From Lophius americanus (lineage: Eukaryota; Chordata; Actinopteri; Lophiiformes; Lophiidae), in NCBI GenBank assembly GCA_037951165.1, contig JBBDHG010000014.1, positions 519,501 to 583,500 on the forward strand: DNA of 64,000 nt, in the 5' to 3' direction. The position numbers and the translations under genes are program-made. Under the pieces are notes generated by a model, which saw only the letters and a program-made list of their open reading frames with translations, was not told where the DNA came from and ran no database searches. Positions 26,901-39,600 of the stretch are shown here, one piece after another; the first letter of the stretch is position 1, and each line of letters opens with the position of its first letter.

Positions 26901-29900
26901 CCCAATGGCCGGGCCACTGGTGTGTGAGTGATGGTTAACTGGTTGTCGCTCGGATGAGCAGGTGCATGGAGTTCCTCTGTTCAAAGAGCTTTTACAACAT
27001 GAGTCAGCATTCGCCCATTCATACAGTGATGATGGAGGACGCCATGCAAGGCGTCACATGCTCATAAGGAGCAGTAGCCATTCACGCCATCATTCACACA
27101 CCAATGGAACCGCCATTGGGAGGAACTTTGGGTTCAGTATCTTACTCAAGGACACTTCAACATTTGGACCGCAGCGGCCGGGTATCGAACCACCATCCTT
27201 CAGATAAGGGGACAGACATTACAGCATTGTGTCATCAGTGTCTGATTTATTTAACATCAAACTTTGTATTGATCACACTTGAAGGATGCATTTCAAATAT
27301 CTCCCATTAGTAACAGAAACACATTTTATCCTCATGCAATAAGAATTAAATGGTACTGCAGATGAATTTTTCTTTTTTTAAATGTAATGTTTGCCTGTTT
27401 TAGTCGTAGTATTCACTACTTTCTCTTTGTTTCCAGCATTGCTACTGCAACATTTCAAACTCAAAATCCACACATTCTGCTCACTGTGAGCGTGATTGTA
27501 GTTTCGTTTTGCAGTTTAAGGATGTGTATGTTTCTCAGTCTACATCTACGGTGTGATGTAGACTGCAGGACTGGCAACGCATACAACCTGTCAGACCGGT
27601 TTTATTTATTTCAGCAAAAACACCTGATACTTCTTCTACTTAGCCTGCTGTCTGTAATCTACCACATTGCTCCACTGCGCCCCCCGCTGGCCAGAGTAAT
27701 AACATATAGTTGAACACAAACTAAATAAAACACATGTTACTGCCACAACTGTTAAATCAAAGAAGACTGCATTAAATACAAACACATGATACAAAATGGG
27801 TATATTGGACTTAATAGTATGAGTTCTGCTTATATATCAAAATAATCTTTCTAAAATAAGTCAAATGAAAATGTTTTTATAACAATTAAGAAAAAAATGT
27901 ACCCATGCCCTGTGATACTCCAAAGTACCCCCGGGGGTATGCATAATGACATTTAAGAAACCATGATATGCAAGATCAGCTGATTTAGCGAGAGATATTA
28001 TGGTCTTGGGACTTTACACCTCTGGCAGAAAGTGTAAGAAAGTCTAGGATTGTGTGGAGTAAAAGAAGATCATGTGTATCTATTTTCTCAAAGCTGATGT
28101 TGGCGGTAGTGGATGTGAGAGTAGGACCATTGGATGATCAATCAAGTAAAACACAAGAAGGATAGACTTTTTCAAAAGATCTGCATCAAACGCTCTTTCT
28201 CCTACATAATAGTTTTTCAACTATTGTGATGTGTTTAATAGATTTAACTTAGGGGTAACAAAAATGTGTCTGTGTTTAAATGTTGGTCATCTAATCCAAG
28301 TAAACTAACAGAGTAGAGATAAATCATTCAACCTTTTATTGGCATCTCTTGCTCTGGTGAGTAAAATAACTCCCAGGTGCATGCTGTTCCACAATCTGTA
28401 ACTGTAGAGTAAACTACATAAAAAATCATGTTTTAAAACAACACCTGCTGATGGTTAAGCAACTAAAGTGAGTTCAATCTCGGGCAGTCAAACAAACACA
28501 TCAGTTATAAAAATGATCATAAAATAATATAAGAACAACTTTCCCGTTACTTTTAATGGTGATATTACTGAGAAAAACTCTTAACCCTACTTTTACTTGC
28601 TGAGAGTTTGAAAGCAGGACTTGATTGTGAGTATTAGAATGAATATAGTATGACTTCTGGTCCGACAACACAAAAATGAAAACATGAGTTTGCAACCCTA
28701 CATACTGTTTATGACCTGGGAGATGGTCATCAGCATTATATGACCACATCTCATGCCATTCAAGCCCGGGCGGACGGCTCTGAGGTGGAGTGTGTGTTAC
28801 GTGCAGCATAATGGCAGCTTGTTTAAGAATTAATGCAGAACAGAAGAGCAGCAGAGAGCGGCCGGAGGGGCGATAAGAGGAAAGTGGAGACACGCCTGCT
28901 TTGAGCTCTGCTCACAAGGATGCTCTTTCTCTGGTCACCGGGTTTATGACACAGAGAGGAGATCTGTGTGTGAGTGTGTGTGGTTGTGTGTGTCTATCTT
29001 ATTTCATGAGGATTTGCAGCAAAAACACACACTCACACACGCATGCACGAACAAATCTGCCAAGATCAACAGATCACAAGACTCCGTGAGTGTGATTGCC
29101 TCGGACAATGAGGGCTTTAACTTTGCAGATCGTCTCCATCATTTTTTCACCGAATGCCAACAAATATTGACCCCACACCTGAAATGCCATCTTACCTTAT
29201 CAGTGTTTGTGCGTCACTGGTGACAGCGTTGCTGCGGCCTTCTCAGCCAGCAAACATCCACCCTTCTCTCTCAGCCGAACGCCACAATCTCCTCTCCTCC
29301 TTCCTTCCTCCTCACATCCCCTCTGTGTCTGCTCTGCCTCCGTCTCCCCCCTCATGTTTCTCTGCCCCCCTCTCCAGTAAACTCCTGCTACTGATAGCTG
29401 CTGGGCAAGCACTCCCCCCTTCCTCTACTTCTCAGCCTTTTCTGTAGCATCCCACCACTTAGTCGGTCTCTCATGCTCCGGTCCAGCCAGCGTAGCAGCG
29501 TGAGAGTGGTGGCCATTCATCCTCTTTCCTCTCCCAACCACAGCTTGTCTGGAATAACAAGGACATTCTGGCTGATTCCCAGCACCAGCAGTAGTTCTCC
29601 ACCGCTTCCACGCCTCCTCCTCTCATCTCCTACCTGATCGCTACCTTCTCTGACTCTTATCCTTCGCGCAAAAGGTTATCTGATTCCTGTAAAAACAGCT
29701 TGACCCCGGGGAGAACGACTGGAGATCACACAGCACCATCAAAATCAATGCTAGCCCTTTCACAAAAATTACAATATTGTTACTTTTTAAGCTTTTATAA
29801 TCTTTATTTCCGTCCCTCCATTTTTATTTTCTGCTTAACCTGAGCGCTCGGAAAAACCCAATAAGTTCATTAACCTTGTATAAATAGTTAAAACTGATTA

Positions 29901-31262
29901 CATGGAAAACAAAACATTTTGTAAGTAAATGTAACACATTCTTTAAGTAGTTTTTACTAGATCCAATCAGGTGATTTCAAATTGTAAGTTGTAAAATCGT
30001 TCCGTACTCGCTGAATCTTTTGCATTTTCAAATCATATGCCCAAATAGACCTCAGTGTGAGTAAGAACTGGATTGATTTGATAGGAGATCTATAGGCGAT
30101 TAATATTGTATGTATCATGTTTCACTCTAACAATTCATATTTTACTCAATAGGGGGAGATTTCAAAACTTTGCATTTCATTTGAAGAGTTCAATCAGGGG
30201 AATTGCTTGTACAATGCAGGTGATTGGGGGCTTTTCAGGGATATATCCGTGCTGTGGGGGACGACACCACACGTCTAGTTATTATTATTAGAAGTAGATG
30301 CCGTAGTCGTAGAACTTGTGTTTTTTTTGGTTGATAAGTTAGTAGTTGGGCTGTCCAACGTTTCATGCAAAAACTATAGAACAAATTTTCATAAAATTTG
30401 GTGGGAGGATGGATGCCGTTCAAACATAGACCCCCTTAAATTATTACTTTTCTGGGGCTGATTTGAAGAGCATTGTTTTTACATTTTCTTGAATTTCTCA
30501 GGTATAAATGAATGGATCCAATAAAAAATGAGAAAAAACAAAACAGAGATTATTTTCCTAATACTTTGACTACAACTAATAATAATAATAATTTGCATAA
30601 TTAAAACACATTGCACAGGACGTAATTGTATTTTCGCAAAGAATATCTACATGTATGTACAAAGAATATCTACACGTATCTAAGATGAAGATGTAGAACA
30701 TGCTAAACAACCGCTCTCATGTCCTGAGCCACCGCCCTCCAGATTCCAGCTAATTAGAGCTGGGTTAACAATAACAATATCAATTAAACATTTTTCTTGA
30801 TATATTTTTAGTGTCAATAGGAGCTGATTGACATTATTACTAGTAAGACACATATGGTCCATTCTGCACTGCAGAAACAATCAACTGAGCTAGATCAAGA
30901 GACTAAAATACTCATTTCAAGTAAGTCTGTCCCTTCATCGTTCAAAATGAGCCAAATTGTTGGAAATTTTGGCATCTCTGTTTTTTTTTTTAAAGGACCA
31001 TTACACTTTTTTAATTTTGAAACTTTTATGTTAATTCAAAGAATTCTGGCTACGTAAATTCGGTTTACCCCATTGATTATTGTTTTTGAACATTTAAAGA
31101 CAACATGATTATATTTCATAGTGTTTGGTGTCTTTGCAGTAGGGCTGTTTTTTGCAGTGCGCCGAGGATGGTGTTATAGTTAAAATTGCCTTTGCTTGAT
31201 GATTGTCTGTGTTTACGTGATGTGGGCGGAGCCCTTCAGGTTTGCGTTTTCCTCTTGGCTCA

Positions 31263-31294
<32 letters not shown>

Positions 31295-32613
31295 GTGTTT
31301 GCTTTTATCTTTATCTTGTATTGTACATGTGAGCAGGCCTCCATGTCTGCCCATGTGTTGTGTGTTTGCAACAGTAGCTACACGTTTATAGTAGTTTTCA
31401 TGCTTCTAAGGCGCTTCACTCCAGAGAGCAGAGTTTTATTTTTTACATCTTGCTTCAGGGCGCTGCTGCTGCTGCTCAGTGCATTCCATTTTTACCTTCC
31501 CCCTACTTTGAGTTCTCCTTCAGATATTGTAAAACCAGCAAATCCTTGCTTCTCAGTGTGAAAAAATAAAATCACAGAAATATCAAACTGGTGGCCAAAC
31601 TGCTTCAGATTCAGCTTTAAAGCAGGAATTCCTCGTTTTTTCTCTCTCATCAGCCCATCTGCAGTCAGACGGCTGCTCTTTTCTCAGACTATACGGTTGC
31701 TGGCGACATACAGAGATATTGTGACCCACAAAAGGCCATTCAAACACCAGCAAATCAAATCACTGGGTTAAACTACTCCAATTGAGATTTTCTCAAAGCT
31801 GCTGCCAAATAAGGAAGTAGAACCATCTGAGCTCAAATTCAATAGATACAAATGGAAAATCCATGGGACTGCAACGTATCATGTCACCAAGAGGGAAGGG
31901 AGGTCTGTCATGCTGCCATATCATGTCTTTCTCTTCCTCCTCTCTCTTTAAAGTCATTTATGAGGACTTCCTGCCCCTGTGAGGAGCAAATGCCACAAAG
32001 AAGGGAGACTTCCTAATGGCTCTTTAGGCCAATTTTTCTCTCAGCGTGAAGAGGACTCTCTGTTTCTTGCTTGCACAGGAAGTGTCACGGCTTGGTTGAA
32101 AGTATTGGAATATTTTCAACACGGTTGTAGCAGTGCATGATGGGAGAGCTGTTGCATAGAAGAGGCTTTTGTCAGCAGTGAAGTCAGAGAAATAGGATTT
32201 TTATTTAATAGCCGTTGCAGAGCATTGGTTGGTGTTTATTCTTTTCAGAGCTGTAGTGTCCCATTCATTACAGCTATAACATTTAAAAAAATACCTTTTA
32301 TGGGAGCTGTAGAGTTGTTAGAGATGTTGTCAAGCAAAGCATTAGAGGAAAAGCAAGCTAGCGCATCGACAACAATGTAAACGGGAAGAAAACCACAATT
32401 TTACAGAAAAAAAATTCTGAATTCATAGAGATATTTTGTTGTTGTTTTTATTGTTTCAAATCCCTGTTAAAACTATATTATCATTAATCGGAAACATCAA
32501 GCAGCATTAAATGGATCATCGCATTTTGGAGTTGAGGTCTCTGCACTTTTTCGCACTATTGTCAATAATGACAAATGACAAATTACTACTATATATATAC
32601 ATATATTATATAC

Positions 32614-32685
<72 letters not shown>

Positions 32686-33611
32686 TATATAAATATATTT
32701 TATATACATATATTATATATATATATACATATATTATATAAAGATTTAGGTAAAATTACAGTCATTTATGATGTAGCTTAATTCAAATTCAGACTTTTGT
32801 GATTTGGTGTGGAGGTAACGCTGTAGCAGCGAGAAGGATCTGGGTTTGAATCCGGCAGCTAGGATTGTAGATGTGTTCCTCTCTATGTGTTGGCCTGGTT
32901 TATAACTGGAAGCCTCTCAGAGGTTTATCCACCAAATAGATTCTACTATAACAGAAAATGTGTGTTGTAACAAAAAATAACAGTGTTTTTCTGTTCAACA
33001 GATCTGCCTTTTTTGTAGATAAATAATAATTTAGGAAAATTATGAAGAGTAAGAGTTCTTCTCTGCAAAACTTTCAATTACATTTTTGTGACTTTAATGT
33101 TTTTTGCATTTAATCTGGATACATTATTAGGATAAACAGCTCTCATGGTTCTACTTTGGCAAGCATTGCTGCAACTCATATGACACACACTCTATTTTAT
33201 GAAAGTAAGGCAGCTGTAATAAATTATTACATAAATATCAGCAGTCAATAAAAAATAACTCAGCACTTAGTTCTGTTATTTTATGTATTAAATATATTAT
33301 ATTAGACATTTCTCCTTTTTTTTTTTACAATCAGTAAAATAACAATTTTCTTTCAGACAATTTGTGCTTTGTGAGGGTACAGTTCCAATGAAATACGTCC
33401 ACCATCTCTAATAATCTTCTTCTTCTTGTGGTGTTGCTTTTAGGGGTCACCAGAGCACTTAATTTATTTCCATCTTGCTCTGTCCTCTGCATCTTCCTCT
33501 GTAACACCGCCCAACTGCATGTCCTCTCTTACCACATCCAGAAACTTCCTCTTTTGCCCAGTCTGCACTCTTGCTCACTTTTATGCACTTAGGCATGTAT
33601 GTATGTATGTA

Positions 33612-33651
<40 letters not shown>

Positions 33652-36600
33652 TGTGCCTATGTATATGCATGCCTTCATAGTACAGCCTGTTTTAACTCCA
33701 ATTTTTTTATTTATGCTTGGTTTTTTGTGACTGCATGCTTTGCACCTAGATATCAGGTCAAATTTCTTGCAGGTGTGATTTACTTTGGCAATAAACTGTT
33801 TTCTGATTCTGATTTGGTGTTCTTCTTTTCCTCCTGCTTGGCAGCTCCAACCTCCTATCTTTGATGTACTTGTTTCTAATCCCGTCCATCCTCGTCACTC
33901 CCATAGAACATCTGAACATCTTCAACTCTGCCAACTCTAGCTCTGCCTTCTGGTCAGTGCCATCCTCTCAAAACTACACTTACTACTTACTCGTTTCTTA
34001 ACATCTTTTCCACACTCCACTTTGCTCTGAACAGTTGACCCCAAGTACTTAAACTCCTGCACCTTCTCCAGCTCTACTCCTTCACCCTCACTCTTCTGCC
34101 TGCCTCCCTTTCATTCACATACATGTTTTCTGTCTCGCTGCCATCGAACTTCATTCCTCTTCTCTCCAGTGCATACCTCCACCCCTAAAATTCCTCTTCC
34201 ACCTGCTCCCCTCTCTCACTAAATATCACAATGTCGTCTACTAACATCACAGTGAACAGAGACTCCTGCCTCACTTTTCAAAAACAGCCTAAAGAGGCAG
34301 TAATCAGCATCGAGTGACTGCATTACCTTGAGCACAGCTCTCCTTCCTGTCTGCCTGAGAAGCATCCATCTAGAGTGGCTGCACAGTGAGATCACCTCCG
34401 CAGTGGAAGCGGCAGCCCCGGTAATGATCCTGCAGCCATGAAAACCTTGTTATGGCTTTAACTTCCACTAGATTGGCAGGTTTGATCATATTATATGTTT
34501 ATTATCACTCCAAAATGACGGGATAAACTCTGAAACCCCCAAAGATCGAAACGTCAATCGCAGTTGATGGATTGGCGACCCTTGCATTATTAGACTGTAG
34601 AAAACTGACAGATTCGTATTCTCTCTCTCACAAACATACACACATATCGTCTCACACAGGGCATATCAGGTGCAATGGTTTTACCGTGTAGGGACAATAT
34701 GCCGGATCAAGCTGTCAGTCATTCAACCGTGACTACAGAGCAGCTTCAGACGTTAATTATTTGTTGTTTGTCAGCTTGAATTGTGAGGCATAAGAAAACT
34801 GGTTCATCTGGGGATTCAAAAGTCCAGATCCAGCCTGTCTTTAATAGTTGATATATTTGTGATGATACATGTTTTTTCCCCGATTGCTAAGAAGCATCAG
34901 TCAATACTGAAACCACTTTTTATCCTTTTAAAAAAAAATCATATAATTAATTGTTACGCAAAGGATTGTTTTTAATTTTTTCTAATGAAAAAATACGGTT
35001 TCTGGACATGACTTCCTAACTGTTGATCCAATTGAGTCCAAATTTGTTGCATATGAATTGACTCCAGGAGATCTATCTTGTATGTACAACATTTTATCTT
35101 ACCCACTAGGGAGAGCTTTCATTTTCATTTTATTTTTTTAGAAAAAAAGACATCTTCAGAAGTTCAATCAGGGGGATTGCTTGCAAAACACAGGGGATTG
35201 GGGGCTTTGGAGCTATACCCTTGCTACCCTTACGAGGACATTGTAGGCTTCTTTTACCATGGAGGCATGATAATAATAATAATAATACATTTAATTTATA
35301 ATGCACTATGACCTGCCTCTAACTAGTTTTGTATGTTAATGACATTTTTAAAATACTAGTCCCCCGTTCCTCTCCACAGGATCCAGCTTTCCATAAGAGA
35401 GAAGATAATTTTTTTATATCAAGTTATTCCAGTCACAAACTCACAGATAACATAAACTCTGTTAAAAGTCTTATTATTATATTCTTATTTATCAAGGTAG
35501 TTTTACTTAGACTCTTGGCTGAGCTGACTTTAATAAAATAAATTCAATTTAAAAATCTAATCCTAGTTACTGGTTAAATCCTGCCCAATATTACCTGGGA
35601 TATCTTATGAAGTAGAAGTCAGATATTCTTGTATAAAAAGAGTTTCTTGTGCAAAACAAACATGATGCTTTGTTTTTCAGCATTATGACTGGACATGCAG
35701 AGGCTCAGCTACTAATGGCGATAAGAGCACACTGGACAACAGGAGATCCAGAAACCCAATTAGCGGCACTCACTCTTAAAGGAGTGGTTGTCCTTGGAAT
35801 CTAAATCTGAAAAAATATAAAAGGAGTTTGTTAACAACAGTGTTATTATCCATTTATTACACCTGTTATGACTATAAAATCAAAGACGTCCTGATTGGCT
35901 CAAATCATACGTTATTTCTGTTCCCTCTTCTCTCTCACATAAACAGAATGTTTTTTTAATCGGAAGCGAAAATCTAGGATAAGAAGGTCACCCCAACAAA
36001 CAGGGAAAAAAACCCTTTAAATTAATAATCTCCCCTATGCGTGTCTTTGCCTGTAACCCCAGGAGTGTCCGCCACATGCTTTCTGGAGCATAATGGTGCG
36101 CCTCACAGCCCCAATGGGAGGGAGGTTGAGGAAAAGAGGAAGTTGAGGAAATAGAGATAAAGAGCCTGGTAGATAATGACAAGGAGAGAGAGTAAATCAC
36201 TCAAGGTGAAAGAGAGAAGACACAGTCAGAGAAGAGAAGAAGAAGAATGAAGAGATATTAAAAACAAAGAAAAGAACAGAGAAGGAGAAGGAGCAGAGGA
36301 GGCTGTTAGCGGAGAGAGATTAACTCGCCCCTGTCGGACCACAGGCCTGCACACACACACACACACACACACGCACACACTGAAATAACAATAATTGCCT
36401 ACAGATAAATGTTGATAATTTTAATAGCTAAAAACTAGATATAGTTTTCATCCTTTCCATGATACGTCACAAATAATAAAATTTAATTATCTTTGAGGAG
36501 AAATTTTTTATCAACTTTCACAGAAGCAATATTGAAAGATATTTATGTCCTAGTGATTCAATCCTATCAGCTCTGAAATGAAATCTCTGGCAGGGGTTCA

Positions 36601-39600
36601 AATCGACACGGCTGATGGCAGAGAGCCCGAGACAAAGCAACCAGGGATGAAGGAGCGCTTTGATGATTAATGAAATCCTTCACTGATGTAAGACTGTAGG
36701 AACGAGCTCTGTGGAATTATTAAACCGTCGCCTTCTGCAACAGCTTTCCTTTCAGTTTGGTTGTGATGGTGTGTTTCAAGGTGACTGCTGTTGGAGAACC
36801 TTGACATGCAGGAGGCTGGATCATTGTCTTCAGACTAGTAACAGAATGGTCACATGTGAGGGAAATGCAGACAGCAGCTCTCATCAGTCTGCATGATGTG
36901 AGTAAGCTTTTGGTGACTGAGCAATTGTTTTCATGAGATACTGAACCCACAGTATCTTCTTAGGGCCGACACAGGTGACCTTGGTGGTCGGTCACTCAAG
37001 CTCATGTCATGCCCTCTAGCTCCTCCTCCTCCTAGGCAGAGGTGCTAAACCCTATGTGTGTGTGTAGCTATCTGTGTTTCCAGTCAGGAGTGGATTCAGG
37101 TGTTCATGCAGATCAGATCCAACTTGATATTAAGAATCTTCTATAACTTTGATTGCAGCAATGGTTCCTGTCTCTGTTTCTGTCTCTGTCTGTCTGCAGT
37201 GACATCTGGCTGGAACAGCAGAACCACTTCAGCACTGGACCACCTTTTGCATTAAGTGTCTTGTATATTTATTGCTCAGTTTTTCTGATGCTAGTTCATG
37301 TAAATTGATGAGGATAGATGTTCAGACCCGCAGAGAATCTGTTTGCCAGGAAATCCATCACACGGGGTCGCCGACCAAATGTCCGCCATTTTGGTGTCAA
37401 TTTGTGCTCAATCCATCACTGTGTGCCTTGTTCCCTCTTTCCTCTTTCTCCTACCTCCTCTCACTCACTCTTTCTCTCACGCGTTCCGTGTTTGCAGGAT
37501 TAGATGGATGGAGAGAGCGTTAAAAGCGAGTCTAGACAGAACGCGGCCAAGCCAAGCGCCAGACCATCTGCCTCACCGAGGACTTCACCATTCCAGACAC
37601 TGACCATCTGAACCTTGGCAACAAGAGTTTGTGCTGCCAGAATACTAATACTTCTATCCTTTATGTAAAACTGCTTGGAGAAACAGGGAAATAGGAAGAC
37701 AGTTACACAAATCAGTGTTTTGTGACCCACTCTTTCCATCTTGCCCTTTCCCCTGCATCTTCCACACTCACTCCAACCAACTGCATGTCCTCTCGTACTC
37801 ATTATTTTCTGTTCTCGCCACAGGAAGAAGTTTTTTGCTTCCCTCTATCAACTGTCTGCTAAGACCTAGCTTAGCTGTCCGCCGGCGCTCTGATCTCGAG
37901 CTTGTCTGATACTATACTATAGCTGCTGATGCAAAGTAGCAATACTAGTGTTATTTTGTGCCATCTATATGCCCCCCTCATTTATAAAAAAAAAGCTTCA
38001 CTTGTTGCAAAGTTCCCTGCATGACACTGTTTGAAAGATTTGAAGCAATAAATAGTATATTGTAAAAGGCAAATCTTTTGTCCTACCAATGAAAAGAAAG
38101 TGAAGATTACATTATTAAAAAGACAATAATTGGGTTTATCCCTTAGTGACAGTGAATGTGACCAGCAAATGTCACCTATTAGACATAAGAGTGGTTTGAG
38201 AGAATCATTTGAGTTTCGTGAATTTATTTTAAACTGCTGGGAATCCAATAAAGCTTTGGGAGGACATGTAAACTCAAAAAAAAAAGGCTGCTTGTGGATT
38301 TGAGCCCATAATATCTCTCGTTACACAACTCATTTTAGTCTTTTTTTCCCAAGTACTGGAGTCACATGGAATCATAGATTATTTTTACATTTTCGCAGCC
38401 AATTGATGCCAATCCAGTGTGTTGAGAAAACCGGTTGTGCATCTGAGGATCGGAGAGATTTACTGACAGTCAGGATGTACAGAGTCCAGACATCAGGAGT
38501 GGAAACATCTAATAGAGCTGCTACAGTTAATCAGAGCCTTGAGACCACTGATGGTCCTCAGGAACCAAATATACATACATCCGCAGCTGTATCTTATTAG
38601 TGCACCAGGTCACCTCTCTGTAATGTCTTTATGATTCCTCACTGCTTAACTGACTGGTTAAATTACATGAAGGTGGATTTCTGGCAAAACTAAAGATTCT
38701 GTAAATTCTGAGAGCAATGTTTAGTATTGTAGAAAGTATGTAGTGTGTTTCCTTTTAGTGTGTATTTATTAACATAACTCTTTCTGATGCTGATCCTGGT
38801 TCATATAAATTGGTTTATCATTTGAGCTGCTTTTTCCAGATGCCTTGAGCGATATCATAAATTATGACTTATTTCATTATATAATTGTGTAGTTTTTTTT
38901 AACTAACTTTGTTGTTTATTGCTCTTTATTTATTATATCCTTCAAAAAGTCAGGGATAATGTGGAATCGTTATTGCCACGTCATCTAAATTCGCTGTGTC
39001 CGCAAATCCTTTATGTTAACGGGATGACCCAAAAACCACACAGACCATAGTGTGAGTAAGAACTGGATTGATTTGACAAAAGGTCCACTGCATATTTCAG
39101 TCATTAGGAACTTTATCCTCTAAGGTTTTGGAGCCATAATTTATGGCTGACAGCGTAGGTCTAGTTTACTATAGTTGATCATATTATACTCAAACAGCGT
39201 AGGCCTTGATCTATTTTTTTTTCAATGTATTAGCCTTTTTAACATTTCTTTCCTGATAAATTTTATGGCTCTAATTTAATTGAGCTCAAGAAAATATTTT
39301 TCTAATTGTACAAATGTACAATTATTTTGAATGATCAGAATCAGAATCAGAATCAGAATCAGCTTCATTGGCCATGTAAATGCATACAAGGAATTTGACC
39401 CCGGTTGACTGAGCTCTCACACCACGAATGTGATATAAATAATTTGGAATTAAATGGACAAGGCAATAAACAAATATACAAGCTATAAACAAATGGAGGT
39501 GATCTTGTGTACAGGCTATATCAATTTAAATATATATGTAGTAATATGTCTATATAAATATATATGACAGTGCAAAGATGTCAGAGTAATGACAGTTGGA

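Noticed and set aside
28501..28893. 130-codon minus-strand open frame in intron 1
   Set aside because: No motif or family resemblance, mixed composition, inside the long intron; probably a chance opening.
32497..32741. tyrosine/isoleucine-rich frames on both strands
   Set aside because: Translation of the (TA)n microsatellite.
32800..32900. possible tRNA-like sequence with GGGTTTGAATCC
   Set aside because: Only a B-box-like piece is present; no cloverleaf could be drawn, so it is more likely a worn repeat than a tRNA gene.
36351..36380. direct short repeats as a CRISPR-like array
   Set aside because: A simple (CA)n repeat; no array with regular spacers exists anywhere in the window.
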